A stretch of 64,000 bases of DNA, taken from the NCBI RefSeq assembly GCF_004118265.1, contig NZ_SDHW01000005.1, forward strand, positions 248,001-312,000, written 5' to 3'. Positions 8,155 to 15,274 of the stretch are shown here, in pieces (within the stretch, counting starts at the first letter, position 1; every line of letters starts with the position of its first letter). Source of the stretch: Lacibacter luteus. GTDB lineage: Bacteria; Bacteroidota; Bacteroidia; Chitinophagales; Chitinophagaceae. The notes beneath the pieces are model-generated. The model was not told the DNA's origin, made no database searches, and saw only the letters and a program-made list of their open reading frames with translations. Made by a program: the position numbers and the translations under genes.

Positions 8155-8264
8155 TCTCTGGCGCAGGTCTCTGACCTGTTGCCAAACGTTATTAATCTTG
8201 CTACAACAAACTATTGCAAAAAAGTAACGGCCATGTACAGGTCGGGAGACCTGCACCAGCAAAG
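8155..8264 (+). repeat. 110-bp palindrome-ended repeat, copy 2
   Basis: Second copy of the element at 7461-7571, same orientation, about 98 percent identical by eye. Both copies include the stretch TTGCCAAACGTTATTAATC, so this stretch belongs to the repeat and not to the flank. Confidence 0.85.
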
Positions 8265-8336
8265 AAACCGTAAACCCGATTTGTATAATTTAAGCGATGG
8301 TTGTAATATTGAAGCGCAGCACTTATATCTGCTGTA

Positions 8337-9581
8337 ATGAAAACCATCCTTTTAATGGAAAACCAAAAACCGCCATTTAATCGTCGTAAATTTTTAACCA
8401 ACGCTGCAAAAATTGCAGGTGTTGGTGCTGCGGGTTTCATTTACATGAAGGGTTGTAACAATGAGCCTTCCGAAGTAGAGCCCGGTCCCGGAAATAAGCA
8501 TGTTTTTCTTACCAATCCTTATTTAGTAACACTTGAATCTTCAAAAGCCTACATACGTTGTATTACCAATTTAAAAGCATACAGCTGGGTTGAGTATGGC
8601 GAAACAGAAAAGCTTACGAACAAAGAACATGCAACCACTAACGGACTTGTAAATGCCAACACACGCATCCACGAAATAGAGCTGAGTGATCTTAAGCCCG
8701 GTACAACGTATTACTATCGTGTTGCATCTAAAAACATCATCGAGTTTCAGCCTTACAAAGTTGTTTACGGCGAAACCATTTACAGCAAATTCTACCAGTT
8801 TAAAACAATGGATGAGCAGGTTGCCGAAACAAGTTGGCTCATCTTAAACGATATTCATGATGTAAGAGGATCGTACGAGCATATGATCGGGCTTAACAAA
8901 AACGAACCGTTTGATTATGTGTTTTTAAATGGCGACATGTATGATGATATCGAAAACGAAGACCAGGTTATTGAACTCATGATTAAACCCTGTGCAGAAA
9001 CTTTTGCAGCAGAAAAGCCAATGATCTTTGTAAGAGGTAACCATGATATACGAGGAAAATACGCAAGAGAAATGCTAAACTATTTTTCTTTTCCGAAAGG
9101 TCCATTTTTCACTTACCGGCACGGACCTGTTTTTGTAATTGTGCTTGATACAGGAGAAGATAAAGAAGATGCTGCTGCTGTTTTTGCAGGTCTTGTAGAT
9201 TGTGAAGCATTTCGGAAAAAACAAGCCACATGGCTTGAAACGGTATTGCAATCGGACGAATATAAAAATGCGCCGTATAAAGTAGTGAAGATGCATATCC
9301 CTACGCATTATACCACAGGAGGTAAAGGCGAGTTGCATTGTCGTGAATTATTTACACCGTTGTTCAATCAGTACAAAGTGGATTTGGTTATCTCCGGTCA
9401 TACACACAAATGGGGAGTATATCCACCTAACGATATTCATCAATATCCGCTTGTAATTGGTGGCGGTCCGAGAACAGGTGCCCGGACTTTAATAAAGGTA
9501 AAAGCTAACATGCAGCAATTGAAACTGCAAATGCTTGATGATTCGGGAAAACAGGTTGGTGAATATCTTATAAAACGTTAG
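8337..9581 (+). CDS. Tat-exported metallophosphoesterase with Fn3-like N-terminal domain
   Basis: Up to 414 residues (ATG at 8337; a second in-frame ATG at 8355 is equally plausible). A twin-arginine signal NRRKFLTNAAKIAGVGAAGF suggests folded export. A beta-sandwich resembling the N-terminal domain of purple acid phosphatases (about 55-150; WVEYGETE, LKPGTTYYYRV) precedes a calcineurin-like phosphoesterase with the metal ligands in NDIHD, NGDMYDD, RGNHD and SGHTHKWG. It probably hydrolyses phosphate esters in the periplasm; the substrate is unknown. The GNAT gene follows 7 bp after the stop, suggesting an operon. Confidence 0.88.
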   Translation: MKTILLMENQKPPFNRRKFLTNAAKIAGVGAAGFIYMKGCNNEPSEVEPGPGNKHVFLTNPYLVTLESSKAYIRCITNLKAYSWVEYGETEKLTNKEHATTNGLVNANTRIHEIELSDLKPGTTYYYRVASKNIIEFQPYKVVYGETIYSKFYQFKTMDEQVAETSWLILNDIHDVRGSYEHMIGLNKNEPFDYVFLNGDMYDDIENEDQVIELMIKPCAETFAAEKPMIFVRGNHDIRGKYAREMLNYFSFPKGPFFTYRHGPVFVIVLDTGEDKEDAAAVFAGLVDCEAFRKKQATWLETVLQSDEYKNAPYKVVKMHIPTHYTTGGKGELHCRELFTPLFNQYKVDLVISGHTHKWGVYPPNDIHQYPLVIGGGPRTGARTLIKVKANMQQLKLQMLDDSGKQVGEYLIKR

Positions 9582-9588
9582 TGCTTTT

Positions 9589-10032
9589 ATGATACGTCCT
9601 GCAACAGAAAACGATCATGCAACACTCATTAATGTGTGGGAAGCTTCGGTACGTGCAACCCATCATTTTTTGCCCGAAGCTTATCTACAGGAAATAAAAC
9701 AGATTCTGCCGCATGTATTTTCGTTAATACCTGTGCATGTGTACGAACTTTCAAATGGAGATGTTTGTGGTTTTGCCGGAGTAGACAGTGGTAAGATCGA
9801 AATGTTGTTTCTCCATCCCGATGTGCGTGGAAAAGGAATAGGAAGGGAGATGATTCGTTTTTGTATGCAGGAGCTTGCTGCAGATAAAGTGGATGTGAAC
9901 GAACAAAACCAACAGGCGGTTGATTTCTATAAACATATTGGTTTTACTGTTACCGGCAGAAGCGAACTGGATGGTGCAGGCAAACCCTTTCCTTTGCTCC
10001 ATATGCAGATGGCAACTTCAATAAACAATTAG
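9589..10032 (+). CDS. GNAT family N-acetyltransferase
   Basis: A 147-residue acetyltransferase with the acetyl-CoA binding segment VRGKGIGREMIRF (motif A, R/Q-x-x-G-x-G/A type, about residues 79-91) and the late NQQAVDFYKHIGF motif typical of YjaB/PhnO-like GNAT proteins. It would transfer an acetyl group from acetyl-CoA to an amine; the acceptor cannot be predicted. Cytoplasmic, full length. It is 7 bp downstream of the phosphoesterase gene. Confidence 0.9.
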   Translation: MIRPATENDHATLINVWEASVRATHHFLPEAYLQEIKQILPHVFSLIPVHVYELSNGDVCGFAGVDSGKIEMLFLHPDVRGKGIGREMIRFCMQELAADKVDVNEQNQQAVDFYKHIGFTVTGRSELDGAGKPFPLLHMQMATSINN

Positions 10033-10046
10033 TTTGATTCTCTGTT

Positions 10047-10077
10047 TTTGCCGAACCATCATCTTGCTTTAGTTTAG
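10047..10077 (+). promoter_or_regulatory. putative promoter of the HipA-like operon
   Basis: TTTG at 10047-10050, 19 bp, then TAGTTTAG at 10070-10077 (one mismatch from TAnnTTTG). It lies 15 bp before the TTG start codon and would separate the HipA-like/DUF3037/CHY genes from the acetyltransferase transcript. Confidence 0.45.
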
Positions 10078-10092
10078 CAGAAATTATTTTCA

Positions 10093-10890
10093 TTGTCAGT
10101 ACTTCCTCCCGATATCAGAACTGTGCAGGTAATGCGTTACGTAACACCTTTGCGTGAAGGTGGATCGTTGCCTGCAATTGCAGAAGCAGACGATGGTTTT
10201 TTATATGTACTGAAATTTCGTGGTGCAGGGCAAGGGAAGAAAGCATTGGTTGCCGATTTTATTGGTGCTGAAATTGCAAGAGCCATAGGCTTAAAAGTTC
10301 CTGAAGTGGTGTTTGCCGAACTGGATGAAGCTTTTGGCCGCATGGAACCCGATGAAGAAATTCAGGATCTGCTCAAAGCAAGCCAGGGATTGAATCTTGG
10401 TCTGCATTATTTATCCGGTGCAATTACGTACGATCCCGCTGTAAACAAAACAGAACCGTTACTTGCTTCTAAGATTGTTTGGCTGGATGCATTGCTCACC
10501 AATGTAGATCGCACAGCACGCAATACCAATATGCTCACCTGGCGAAACGAACTCTGGCTCATCGACCATGGTGCTGCCTTATACTTTCATCATTCGGGTT
10601 ACCAGTGGGAGGAGCAATCGATGCGGCCGTTTGTACAAATCAAAGATCATGTGCTGTTACCACAAGCCAGACTTTTGCAGGAAGTTGATGAACAACTGAA
10701 AGCTGTGCTTACTCCCGAACGGATTGCGGCTATTGTATCGGTTGTGCCTGATAGTTTTTTAGCAAATGAACATGAAACAAAAGATGCTGCTGCATTGCGT
10801 GAAGTATATGTACAGTTTCTTAACAACAGAATACAACATTCATCCATATTTGTAAACGAAGCCATCAATGCAGGAAAAGTGCATATTTGA
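10093..10890 (+). CDS. HipA-like kinase (HipA_2 type)
   Basis: A 265-residue protein with a TTG start. It resembles the compact HipA-like kinase family rather than full HipA: a nucleotide-binding beta-sheet with a likely ATP-contacting lysine K41 (LYVLKFRGAGQGKK), then the catalytic-loop-like NVDRTARNTN (D139, N144) and the metal-binding LIDHG (D158). These residues appear intact, so phosphotransfer activity is likely; the substrate is unknown. No HipB-like helix-turn-helix gene is adjacent, arguing against a classical HipBA pair. Instead the downstream DUF3037 gene overlaps its 3' end by 23 bp, an arrangement I recall for this family elsewhere. An internal ATG at residue 14 would cut into the first strand. 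Confidence 0.82.
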   Translation: MSVLPPDIRTVQVMRYVTPLREGGSLPAIAEADDGFLYVLKFRGAGQGKKALVADFIGAEIARAIGLKVPEVVFAELDEAFGRMEPDEEIQDLLKASQGLNLGLHYLSGAITYDPAVNKTEPLLASKIVWLDALLTNVDRTARNTNMLTWRNELWLIDHGAALYFHHSGYQWEEQSMRPFVQIKDHVLLPQARLLQEVDEQLKAVLTPERIAAIVSVVPDSFLANEHETKDAAALREVYVQFLNNRIQHSSIFVNEAINAGKVHI

Positions 10891-11254
10891 GTATGCCGTA
10901 ATACGTGTTGTGCCACGTGTGGAGCGTGAGGAATTCCTCAACGTGGGTGTGATCGTTTTTTGCAAACGGCCGGCATTTCTCGATATGAAATATGTGCTGG
11001 ATGAAAAACGTTTGCTCGCCATTGATCCCGAAATTGATTTGGCAGATGTGCAGATGCATCTGCAGGCCTACGAACAAATAAGCAAAGGCATTAAAGGAAA
11101 CAGTCCCATTGCAGAGCTCGATCATGCAGCAAGGTTCCGTTGGTTAACAGCTAAGCGTAGTACCATTGTGCAATCTTCGGCTGTGCATCCCGGTTTGTGT
11201 GCCGATCTTTCTGCTACTACCGAAAAGCTGTTGCAAAAGCTTGTACTTGTTTAA
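10868..11254 (+). CDS. DUF3037 family protein
   Basis: A 128-residue protein matching the DUF3037 pattern: CIFEYAVIRVVPRVEREEFLNVGVIVFC at the start, then FLDMKYVLDEKRLLA and the end LCADLSATTEKLLQKLVLV. The family has no known activity. It starts with ATG inside the end of the HipA-like gene (23-bp overlap), implying translational coupling and possible partnership. It is soluble, with no signal peptide. Confidence 0.85.
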   Translation: MQEKCIFEYAVIRVVPRVEREEFLNVGVIVFCKRPAFLDMKYVLDEKRLLAIDPEIDLADVQMHLQAYEQISKGIKGNSPIAELDHAARFRWLTAKRSTIVQSSAVHPGLCADLSATTEKLLQKLVLV

Positions 11255-11273
11255 TCATCTTTATACAACTGTA

Positions 11274-11591
11274 ATGATCGAACTAAAAGGTAAACCGGTA
11301 GATGATGAAACAAGATGCGAACATTATCAATCGCAGCTGGATATTATTGCCATTAAGTTTAAATGCTGCAACACGTATTATCCCTGTTATTTCTGTCACG
11401 AAGAAACGGCCGGGCACACAGCAGAGCGCTGGCAGGCGAATGAGCTGGAAACAAAAGCTATTCTTTGTGGAGTCTGCAAAACAGAGTTAACCATCAAACA
11501 ATACCTCAACAGCGGTTACTGTTGCCCCAACTGTAATGCAGCTTTCAATCCCAAATGCAGCAATCACAATCATCTTTATTTCGACTTGTAA
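11274..11591 (+). CDS. CHY zinc finger protein
   Basis: A 105-residue protein from the ATG at 11274. CEHYQSQLD gives the C-x-H-Y signature of the CHY zinc finger, followed by further metal-ligand pairs: CCNTYYPCYFCHEE, GH, CGVCK, CCPNCNAAFNPKCSNHNH. The domain binds three zinc ions in eukaryotic PIRH2-type ubiquitin ligases; the stand-alone bacterial and fungal proteins have no clear role. It begins 19 bp after the DUF3037 stop, so the three genes probably form one operon. It is the only part of the operon with a strong metal-binding signature. Confidence 0.85.
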   Translation: MIELKGKPVDDETRCEHYQSQLDIIAIKFKCCNTYYPCYFCHEETAGHTAERWQANELETKAILCGVCKTELTIKQYLNSGYCCPNCNAAFNPKCSNHNHLYFDL

Positions 11592-11741
11592 TGCAGGACT
11601 GCTGCTGATTTTTATCATTTCTGCAAGTATTCTTCATGTATTTTAATCAGTTAATTTTCTAATACTGGTCATTCGTTGTGTTTTGTGTTTGATGGAATTT
11701 TAGGTCTGTATTCAACACATCACTTATAAAACACATCAATC

Positions 11742-12176
11742 ATGAAACGGGAATATTGGATTAATGTAAAGCATGTTGATAATCGTCTTGTAATTTTTCT
11801 CAATGGCGAAACAATCTGGGATAGTGGTATTGTTCATGGCGATCCGCAAATGGATGAAATGATTGAAATTACCAATGAGCTGCAGGAACATCCTGAATAT
11901 GCGAGTGAACTGATCTTTGAAGGCTTTAATGATTCGTACGATTCAAAAGGCGTAGACGATCAACTGAATCCCTGGCATTTTCAATACCGCATTTTCTCAA
12001 GAGTGTATGATGATAAAGGAATACTGTTGAAAGAAACCGATCTTATCCGTCCGTATAATGAAAAGCATTTGTCAAATCCCAATATCAAAGCAATTGATAA
12101 CAGCTATCAGTTGATATTGAAAGATGATGATTACAAAGTGATCTCCAATTCACTGGTGCAACACTTTTATGAATAA
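11742..12176 (+). CDS. conserved hypothetical protein
   Basis: A 144-residue protein with no signal peptide or membrane segment. It opens with WINVKHVDNRLVIFLNGETIWDSGI and contains ELIFEGFNDSYDSKGVDDQ and NPWHFQYRIFSRV. The alternating hydrophobic pattern suggests a beta-sandwich or jelly-roll. I do not recognise it. It is monocistronic: a 150-bp gap lies upstream and a strong hairpin immediately downstream. Confidence 0.6.
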   Translation: MKREYWINVKHVDNRLVIFLNGETIWDSGIVHGDPQMDEMIEITNELQEHPEYASELIFEGFNDSYDSKGVDDQLNPWHFQYRIFSRVYDDKGILLKETDLIRPYNEKHLSNPNIKAIDNSYQLILKDDDYKVISNSLVQHFYE

Positions 12177-12183
12177 CAGAAAA

Positions 12184-12217
12184 CAAACAGGCGTTTCATT
12201 TTTGAAACGCCTGTTTG
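12184..12217 (+). terminator. strong hairpin after the hypothetical gene
   Basis: A perfect 15-bp stem with a TTTT loop (CAAACAGGCGTTTCA and its complement), 7 bp after the stop codon. The T-rich tail is weak, so termination efficiency is uncertain. Confidence 0.65.
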
Positions 12218-12247
12218 CTGTTAATCCTTTCTGTTTTACTTTCGGGC

Positions 12248-13192
12248 ATGGGTTTACTCGAAGTAAGAAATGTTTTTAAGAAAGAAGGAGAAACAGATGC
12301 CGTAAACGGAATCAGTTTTGTACAGAAGCCATTTGAGAAAATTGGCATTGCAGGCGAAACAGGTTCGGGTAAAACAACACTCTTAAAAATGATTGCCGGG
12401 TTTGTGCAACCCGATGCCGGCGAAATGTATTTCAAAGGGCAAAAAGTATTGGGGCCTTTCGATCAGTTGATACCCGGGCATCCCGGAATCGGTTACCTCT
12501 CACAGCATTTTGAATTACGGAATAACTATTGGGTCAATGATTTTTTAGAGATGGCCAACAAACTTTCAGAAGAAGAAGCAAGCCGCATCTTTTCTGTTTG
12601 TGAAATTGATCATTTGCTTCGCCGCCGTACACACCAGTTATCGGGTGGCGAAAAACAACGCATTGCTTTAGCCAGATTACTTATTACTTCTCCTTCTTTA
12701 TTAATCCTGGATGAACCGTTTTCCAATCTTGATGTAATGCACAAAGCTACCATGAAGCGTGTGGTAGAAGAAGCAGGCAAACAATTCAACACCAGTTTTA
12801 TACTTGTATCGCACGATCCTGCCGATCTGCTTTCATGGGCCGATACGATTTTTTTAATGCAGGCAGGAAAAATTATACAGCAGGGTAGTGCTGCAGAAGT
12901 ATATTTAAATCCGGTTAATGAATATGCTGCCGGATTACTGGGAGAGTATAGTTCTGTTGATGCGGCATTGTTTAAAAAAGAAAGTGATCGATCCGAACTA
13001 TTACTTCGTCCACATCAATTGCAACTAACAACAAAAACCGATGATGCAGTTGAAGCAATTGTTGAAATGGTAAATTATCGTGGTTCGCACAGTGTATTAC
13101 AGCTTGCTGTAAATAAAGAACGCTTATTCCTTGTACAAGTAGGAATAAGCGTTCAAAAAGGCGATACTGTTTATGTTAAGCTTGTAGTGTAA
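12248..13192 (+). CDS. ABC transporter ATP-binding protein
   Basis: A 314-residue ABC ATPase taken from the ATG at 12248 (MGLLEVRNVFKK), which fits the domain start better than an upstream codon at 12215 inside the hairpin region. Walker A is GETGSGKTT (about 36-44), Q-loop LSQHF, signature LSGGEKQR near 130, Walker B LLILDEPF, H-loop VSHDP. A C-terminal TOBE-like segment (LLLRPHQLQL, FLVQVGISVQKGDTVYVK) resembles importers of the PotA/FbpC/ModC type. No permease or binding protein gene is adjacent, so the substrate is unknown. The coding sequence contains a 13-bp perfect inverted repeat near the 3' end. Confidence 0.88.
   Translation: MGLLEVRNVFKKEGETDAVNGISFVQKPFEKIGIAGETGSGKTTLLKMIAGFVQPDAGEMYFKGQKVLGPFDQLIPGHPGIGYLSQHFELRNNYWVNDFLEMANKLSEEEASRIFSVCEIDHLLRRRTHQLSGGEKQRIALARLLITSPSLLILDEPFSNLDVMHKATMKRVVEEAGKQFNTSFILVSHDPADLLSWADTIFLMQAGKIIQQGSAAEVYLNPVNEYAAGLLGEYSSVDAALFKKESDRSELLLRPHQLQLTTKTDDAVEAIVEMVNYRGSHSVLQLAVNKERLFLVQVGISVQKGDTVYVKLVV
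13118..13154 (+). repeat. inverted repeat inside the 3' end of the ABC gene
   Basis: GAACGCTTATTCC and its exact complement GGAATAAGCGTTC, separated by 11 bp containing TTGTACAA. It lies 38 bp before the stop codon of the ABC gene and is followed by AAAAAG. Confidence 0.7.
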
Positions 13193-13204
13193 TTGCTTAG
13201 TTGT

Positions 13205-13648
13205 TTATCCGGCCCGTTTAACATTTACTGCACTTAAGCCCTTGTGTGTTTGTTCAACTTCAAATGTTACTTTGTTGTTTTCTTTAACAGGCTCTGCTAA
13301 ACTGTTAATGTGTACAAAAATGCTTTCGCCCGAAGAAAGATCTTTAATGAACCCATAACCTTTCGATTCGTTAAAGAAAGAAACAATACCGGTACGTATT
13401 AAATCGGCAGGATCTGCTTCTTCCTGTTTGCGTACACCAATTTCAATATCTTCCAGGTTTATTTCTTTAACCTTACTTAAATCGGGTGGCGTATCTGAAA
13501 TATTTCCATTCTCATCAATATAAGCAATCATATCATCGAAAGATTTGCCTTTCGCATTCTCTTTTCGTTCCTGCTTACGCTCTTCTTTTTCTTTTTTGCT
13601 TTGTTGCTTTTTCTTTTCTCTTTCTTTTTTATTCCAGTTATCGGCCAT
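13205..13648 (-). CDS. cold-shock domain protein with charged N-terminal extension
   Basis: A 147-residue protein. The first 35 residues are almost only K, E, R and Q and probably form a basic, RNA-contacting helix. The C-terminal 65 residues form a cold-shock domain: TGIVSFFNESKGYGFIKD contains RNP1 (KGYGFI), and SIFVHI is RNP2. Such proteins bind single-stranded RNA or DNA. It converges with the ABC gene (12-bp gap) and is divergent from the DEAD-box helicase gene across 373 bp, consistent with a shared RNA-handling role. Confidence 0.9.
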   Translation of the reverse strand: MADNWNKKEREKKKQQSKKEKEERKQERKENAKGKSFDDMIAYIDENGNISDTPPDLSKVKEINLEDIEIGVRKQEEADPADLIRTGIVSFFNESKGYGFIKDLSSGESIFVHINSLAEPVKENNKVTFEVEQTHKGLSAVNVKRAG

Positions 13649-13879
13649 TATAAAAGATTATGGTTTTTAGTTTACAGTTTATAGTTGTTTTAAAGCCTGT
13701 TTTATAAAATCGGTAACTGTTCCGGAGAAGAAAGAACAGTGTGGTGGCGTTCAATGTAAAGTTAAGTCTTTCGCAACAGAGTATAAGCTTTAAACTGCTG
13801 AACGTTATTATTTGCCTGCAGAAACAAGGGGTACAGACTTCCATTTTAAAATAAAACAACGAAAGCGGGCCAAATAGCC

Positions 13880-13887
13880 TACCTTTG
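13880..13887 (+). promoter_or_regulatory. putative -7 box of the DEAD-box helicase gene
   Basis: TACCTTTG, an exact TAnnTTTG match, about 135 bp before the GTG start. It implies a leader of roughly 125-130 nt that contains the hairpin at 13939-13998. Confidence 0.5.
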
Positions 13888-13938
13888 CTGTTCTTATTGT
13901 TATCTCTCCCTTGTTTGTGAGTATCCTTCTCCTCAAAT

Positions 13939-13998
13939 ATGTGATATGTTAACCTAAGGCAGATAAAGTATCATTTCATTTTGATAGCCTTATCACAT
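13939..13998 (+). promoter_or_regulatory. structured 5' leader of the DEAD-box helicase mRNA
   Basis: ATGTGAT (13939-13945) pairs with ATCACAT (13992-13998), AAGGC (13956-13960) pairs with GCCTT (13987-13991), and an inner TATCA...TGATA pair extends it. The stem-loop ends 23 bp before the GTG start. The remaining gap (13649-13879) between the divergent cold-shock and helicase genes holds no ORF of note. Confidence 0.45.
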
Positions 13999-14021
13999 TT
14001 TTAATTTTTAAATTTTAGTTC

Positions 14022-15272
14022 GTGTTATTTAATGAATTACAGCTCATTGAGCCTGTATTGCAGGCTTTGAGCAAAGAGGGCTACAGTAGTCCAACACCCA
14101 TTCAGCAAAAAGCAATCCCACCTATTCTTCAACGTAGCGATCTTTTAGGCTGTGCACAAACCGGAACAGGTAAAACCGCAGCGTTTACTATACCTGTATT
14201 GCAGTTAATGCATCAGCAACAGCAGGAAAGTGGAAGAAAGCATGCGCAATTACAAACATTAATTCTTACACCTACACGTGAGCTGGCTATACAGATCGGC
14301 GAAAGTGTAAAGGCATATGGGCATTTTTTAAATCTTCGTCACCAGGTAATTTTTGGTGGTGTACCGCAGTTCAGCCAGGTACAGGCATTAAAGCGTGGTG
14401 TAGATATTTTGATTGCAACACCCGGCCGTTTACTCGATCTGATGCAGCAGGGGCATATCAACTTAAGCACCATTCAGTTTTTTGTTTTGGATGAAGCAGA
14501 CCGTATGCTGGATATGGGTTTTGTGCAGGATGTGCGCCGCATTATTGCCAAGCTTCCTGCTAAACGTCAAACATTGTTTTTCTCTGCAACCATGCCGAAA
14601 GAGATTCAACAGCTGGCAAATATGTTGTTGACAAATCCTGTGAAAGTAGAAGTTACTCCGGTAAGTTCTACTGCCGAAATTATTCAACAGTCGGTTTATT
14701 TTGTTGAGAAGCAAAACAAACTTTCATTGATGGTGAAGTTGCTGGAAGATGCATCCATTGAATCGTTGCTGGTGTTTACACAAATGAAGCATGCGGCCGA
14801 TAAGCTTGCACGCCAGTTAAACAATAACGGCATCCGTACCGAAGCTATTCATGGTAACAAATCGCAGAATGCACGGCAGGCAGCATTGAACAATTTCAAA
14901 AAACGAAAAACACGTGTACTGGTTGCAACCGATATTGCTGCACGTGGTATTGATATTGATGAGTTGACGCATGTACTCAATTACGAATTACCAAATGTTC
15001 CCGAAACTTATGTACACCGTATTGGCCGTACAGGAAGGGCAGGAGCAAGCGGAGTTGCATTTTCGTTTTGTGATTGGAGCGAGAAAACATTTTTAACCGA
15101 TATTCAAAAGCTCATCAAAAAAGAAATACCGGTTATCAAAGGTCATCCGTACGATATTGTAACCATGCATAGTTCACCTGTGGCTACAACCAATACCAAC
15201 GTTATTCCTGTTATACAAAACCAGGCAAGAGGTGGCGGACGCCGTTACGGCAAAACATTTTCGCAACGATAG
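14022..15272 (+). CDS. DEAD-box RNA helicase, RhlE-like
   Basis: A 416-residue ATP-dependent RNA helicase with a GTG start. In order: Q motif (SPTPIQQKAIPPIL), Walker A AQTGTGKT, PTRELAIQ, GG, TPGRLLDL, DEAD (VLDEADRMLDMGF), SAT (FFSATMPKE), then the second RecA domain with ATDIAARGIDI and HRIGRTGRAG. The short C-terminal tail ends RGGGRRYGKTFSQR, a basic RNA-binding extension like that of RhlE. These enzymes remodel RNA in ribosome assembly and decay, often in the cold. It ends 2 bp from the convergent ketosynthase stop. Confidence 0.93.
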   Translation: MLFNELQLIEPVLQALSKEGYSSPTPIQQKAIPPILQRSDLLGCAQTGTGKTAAFTIPVLQLMHQQQQESGRKHAQLQTLILTPTRELAIQIGESVKAYGHFLNLRHQVIFGGVPQFSQVQALKRGVDILIATPGRLLDLMQQGHINLSTIQFFVLDEADRMLDMGFVQDVRRIIAKLPAKRQTLFFSATMPKEIQQLANMLLTNPVKVEVTPVSSTAEIIQQSVYFVEKQNKLSLMVKLLEDASIESLLVFTQMKHAADKLARQLNNNGIRTEAIHGNKSQNARQAALNNFKKRKTRVLVATDIAARGIDIDELTHVLNYELPNVPETYVHRIGRTGRAGASGVAFSFCDWSEKTFLTDIQKLIKKEIPVIKGHPYDIVTMHSSPVATTNTNVIPVIQNQARGGGRRYGKTFSQR

Positions 15273-15274
15273 TA

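Noticed and set aside
7461-8264. CRISPR array
   Set aside because: Only two copies, spaced 583 bp apart, each 110 bp long with palindromic ends; a repeat-spacer pattern is absent.
6540-8340. integron
   Set aside because: Spacers are cassette-like, but there is no integrase gene and no canonical attC core (RYYYAAC/GTTRRRY) pair that I can pair convincingly.
10093-10890. classical HipBA toxin-antitoxin locus
   Set aside because: No HipB-like helix-turn-helix gene; the kinase is the short HipA-like type and is paired with DUF3037.
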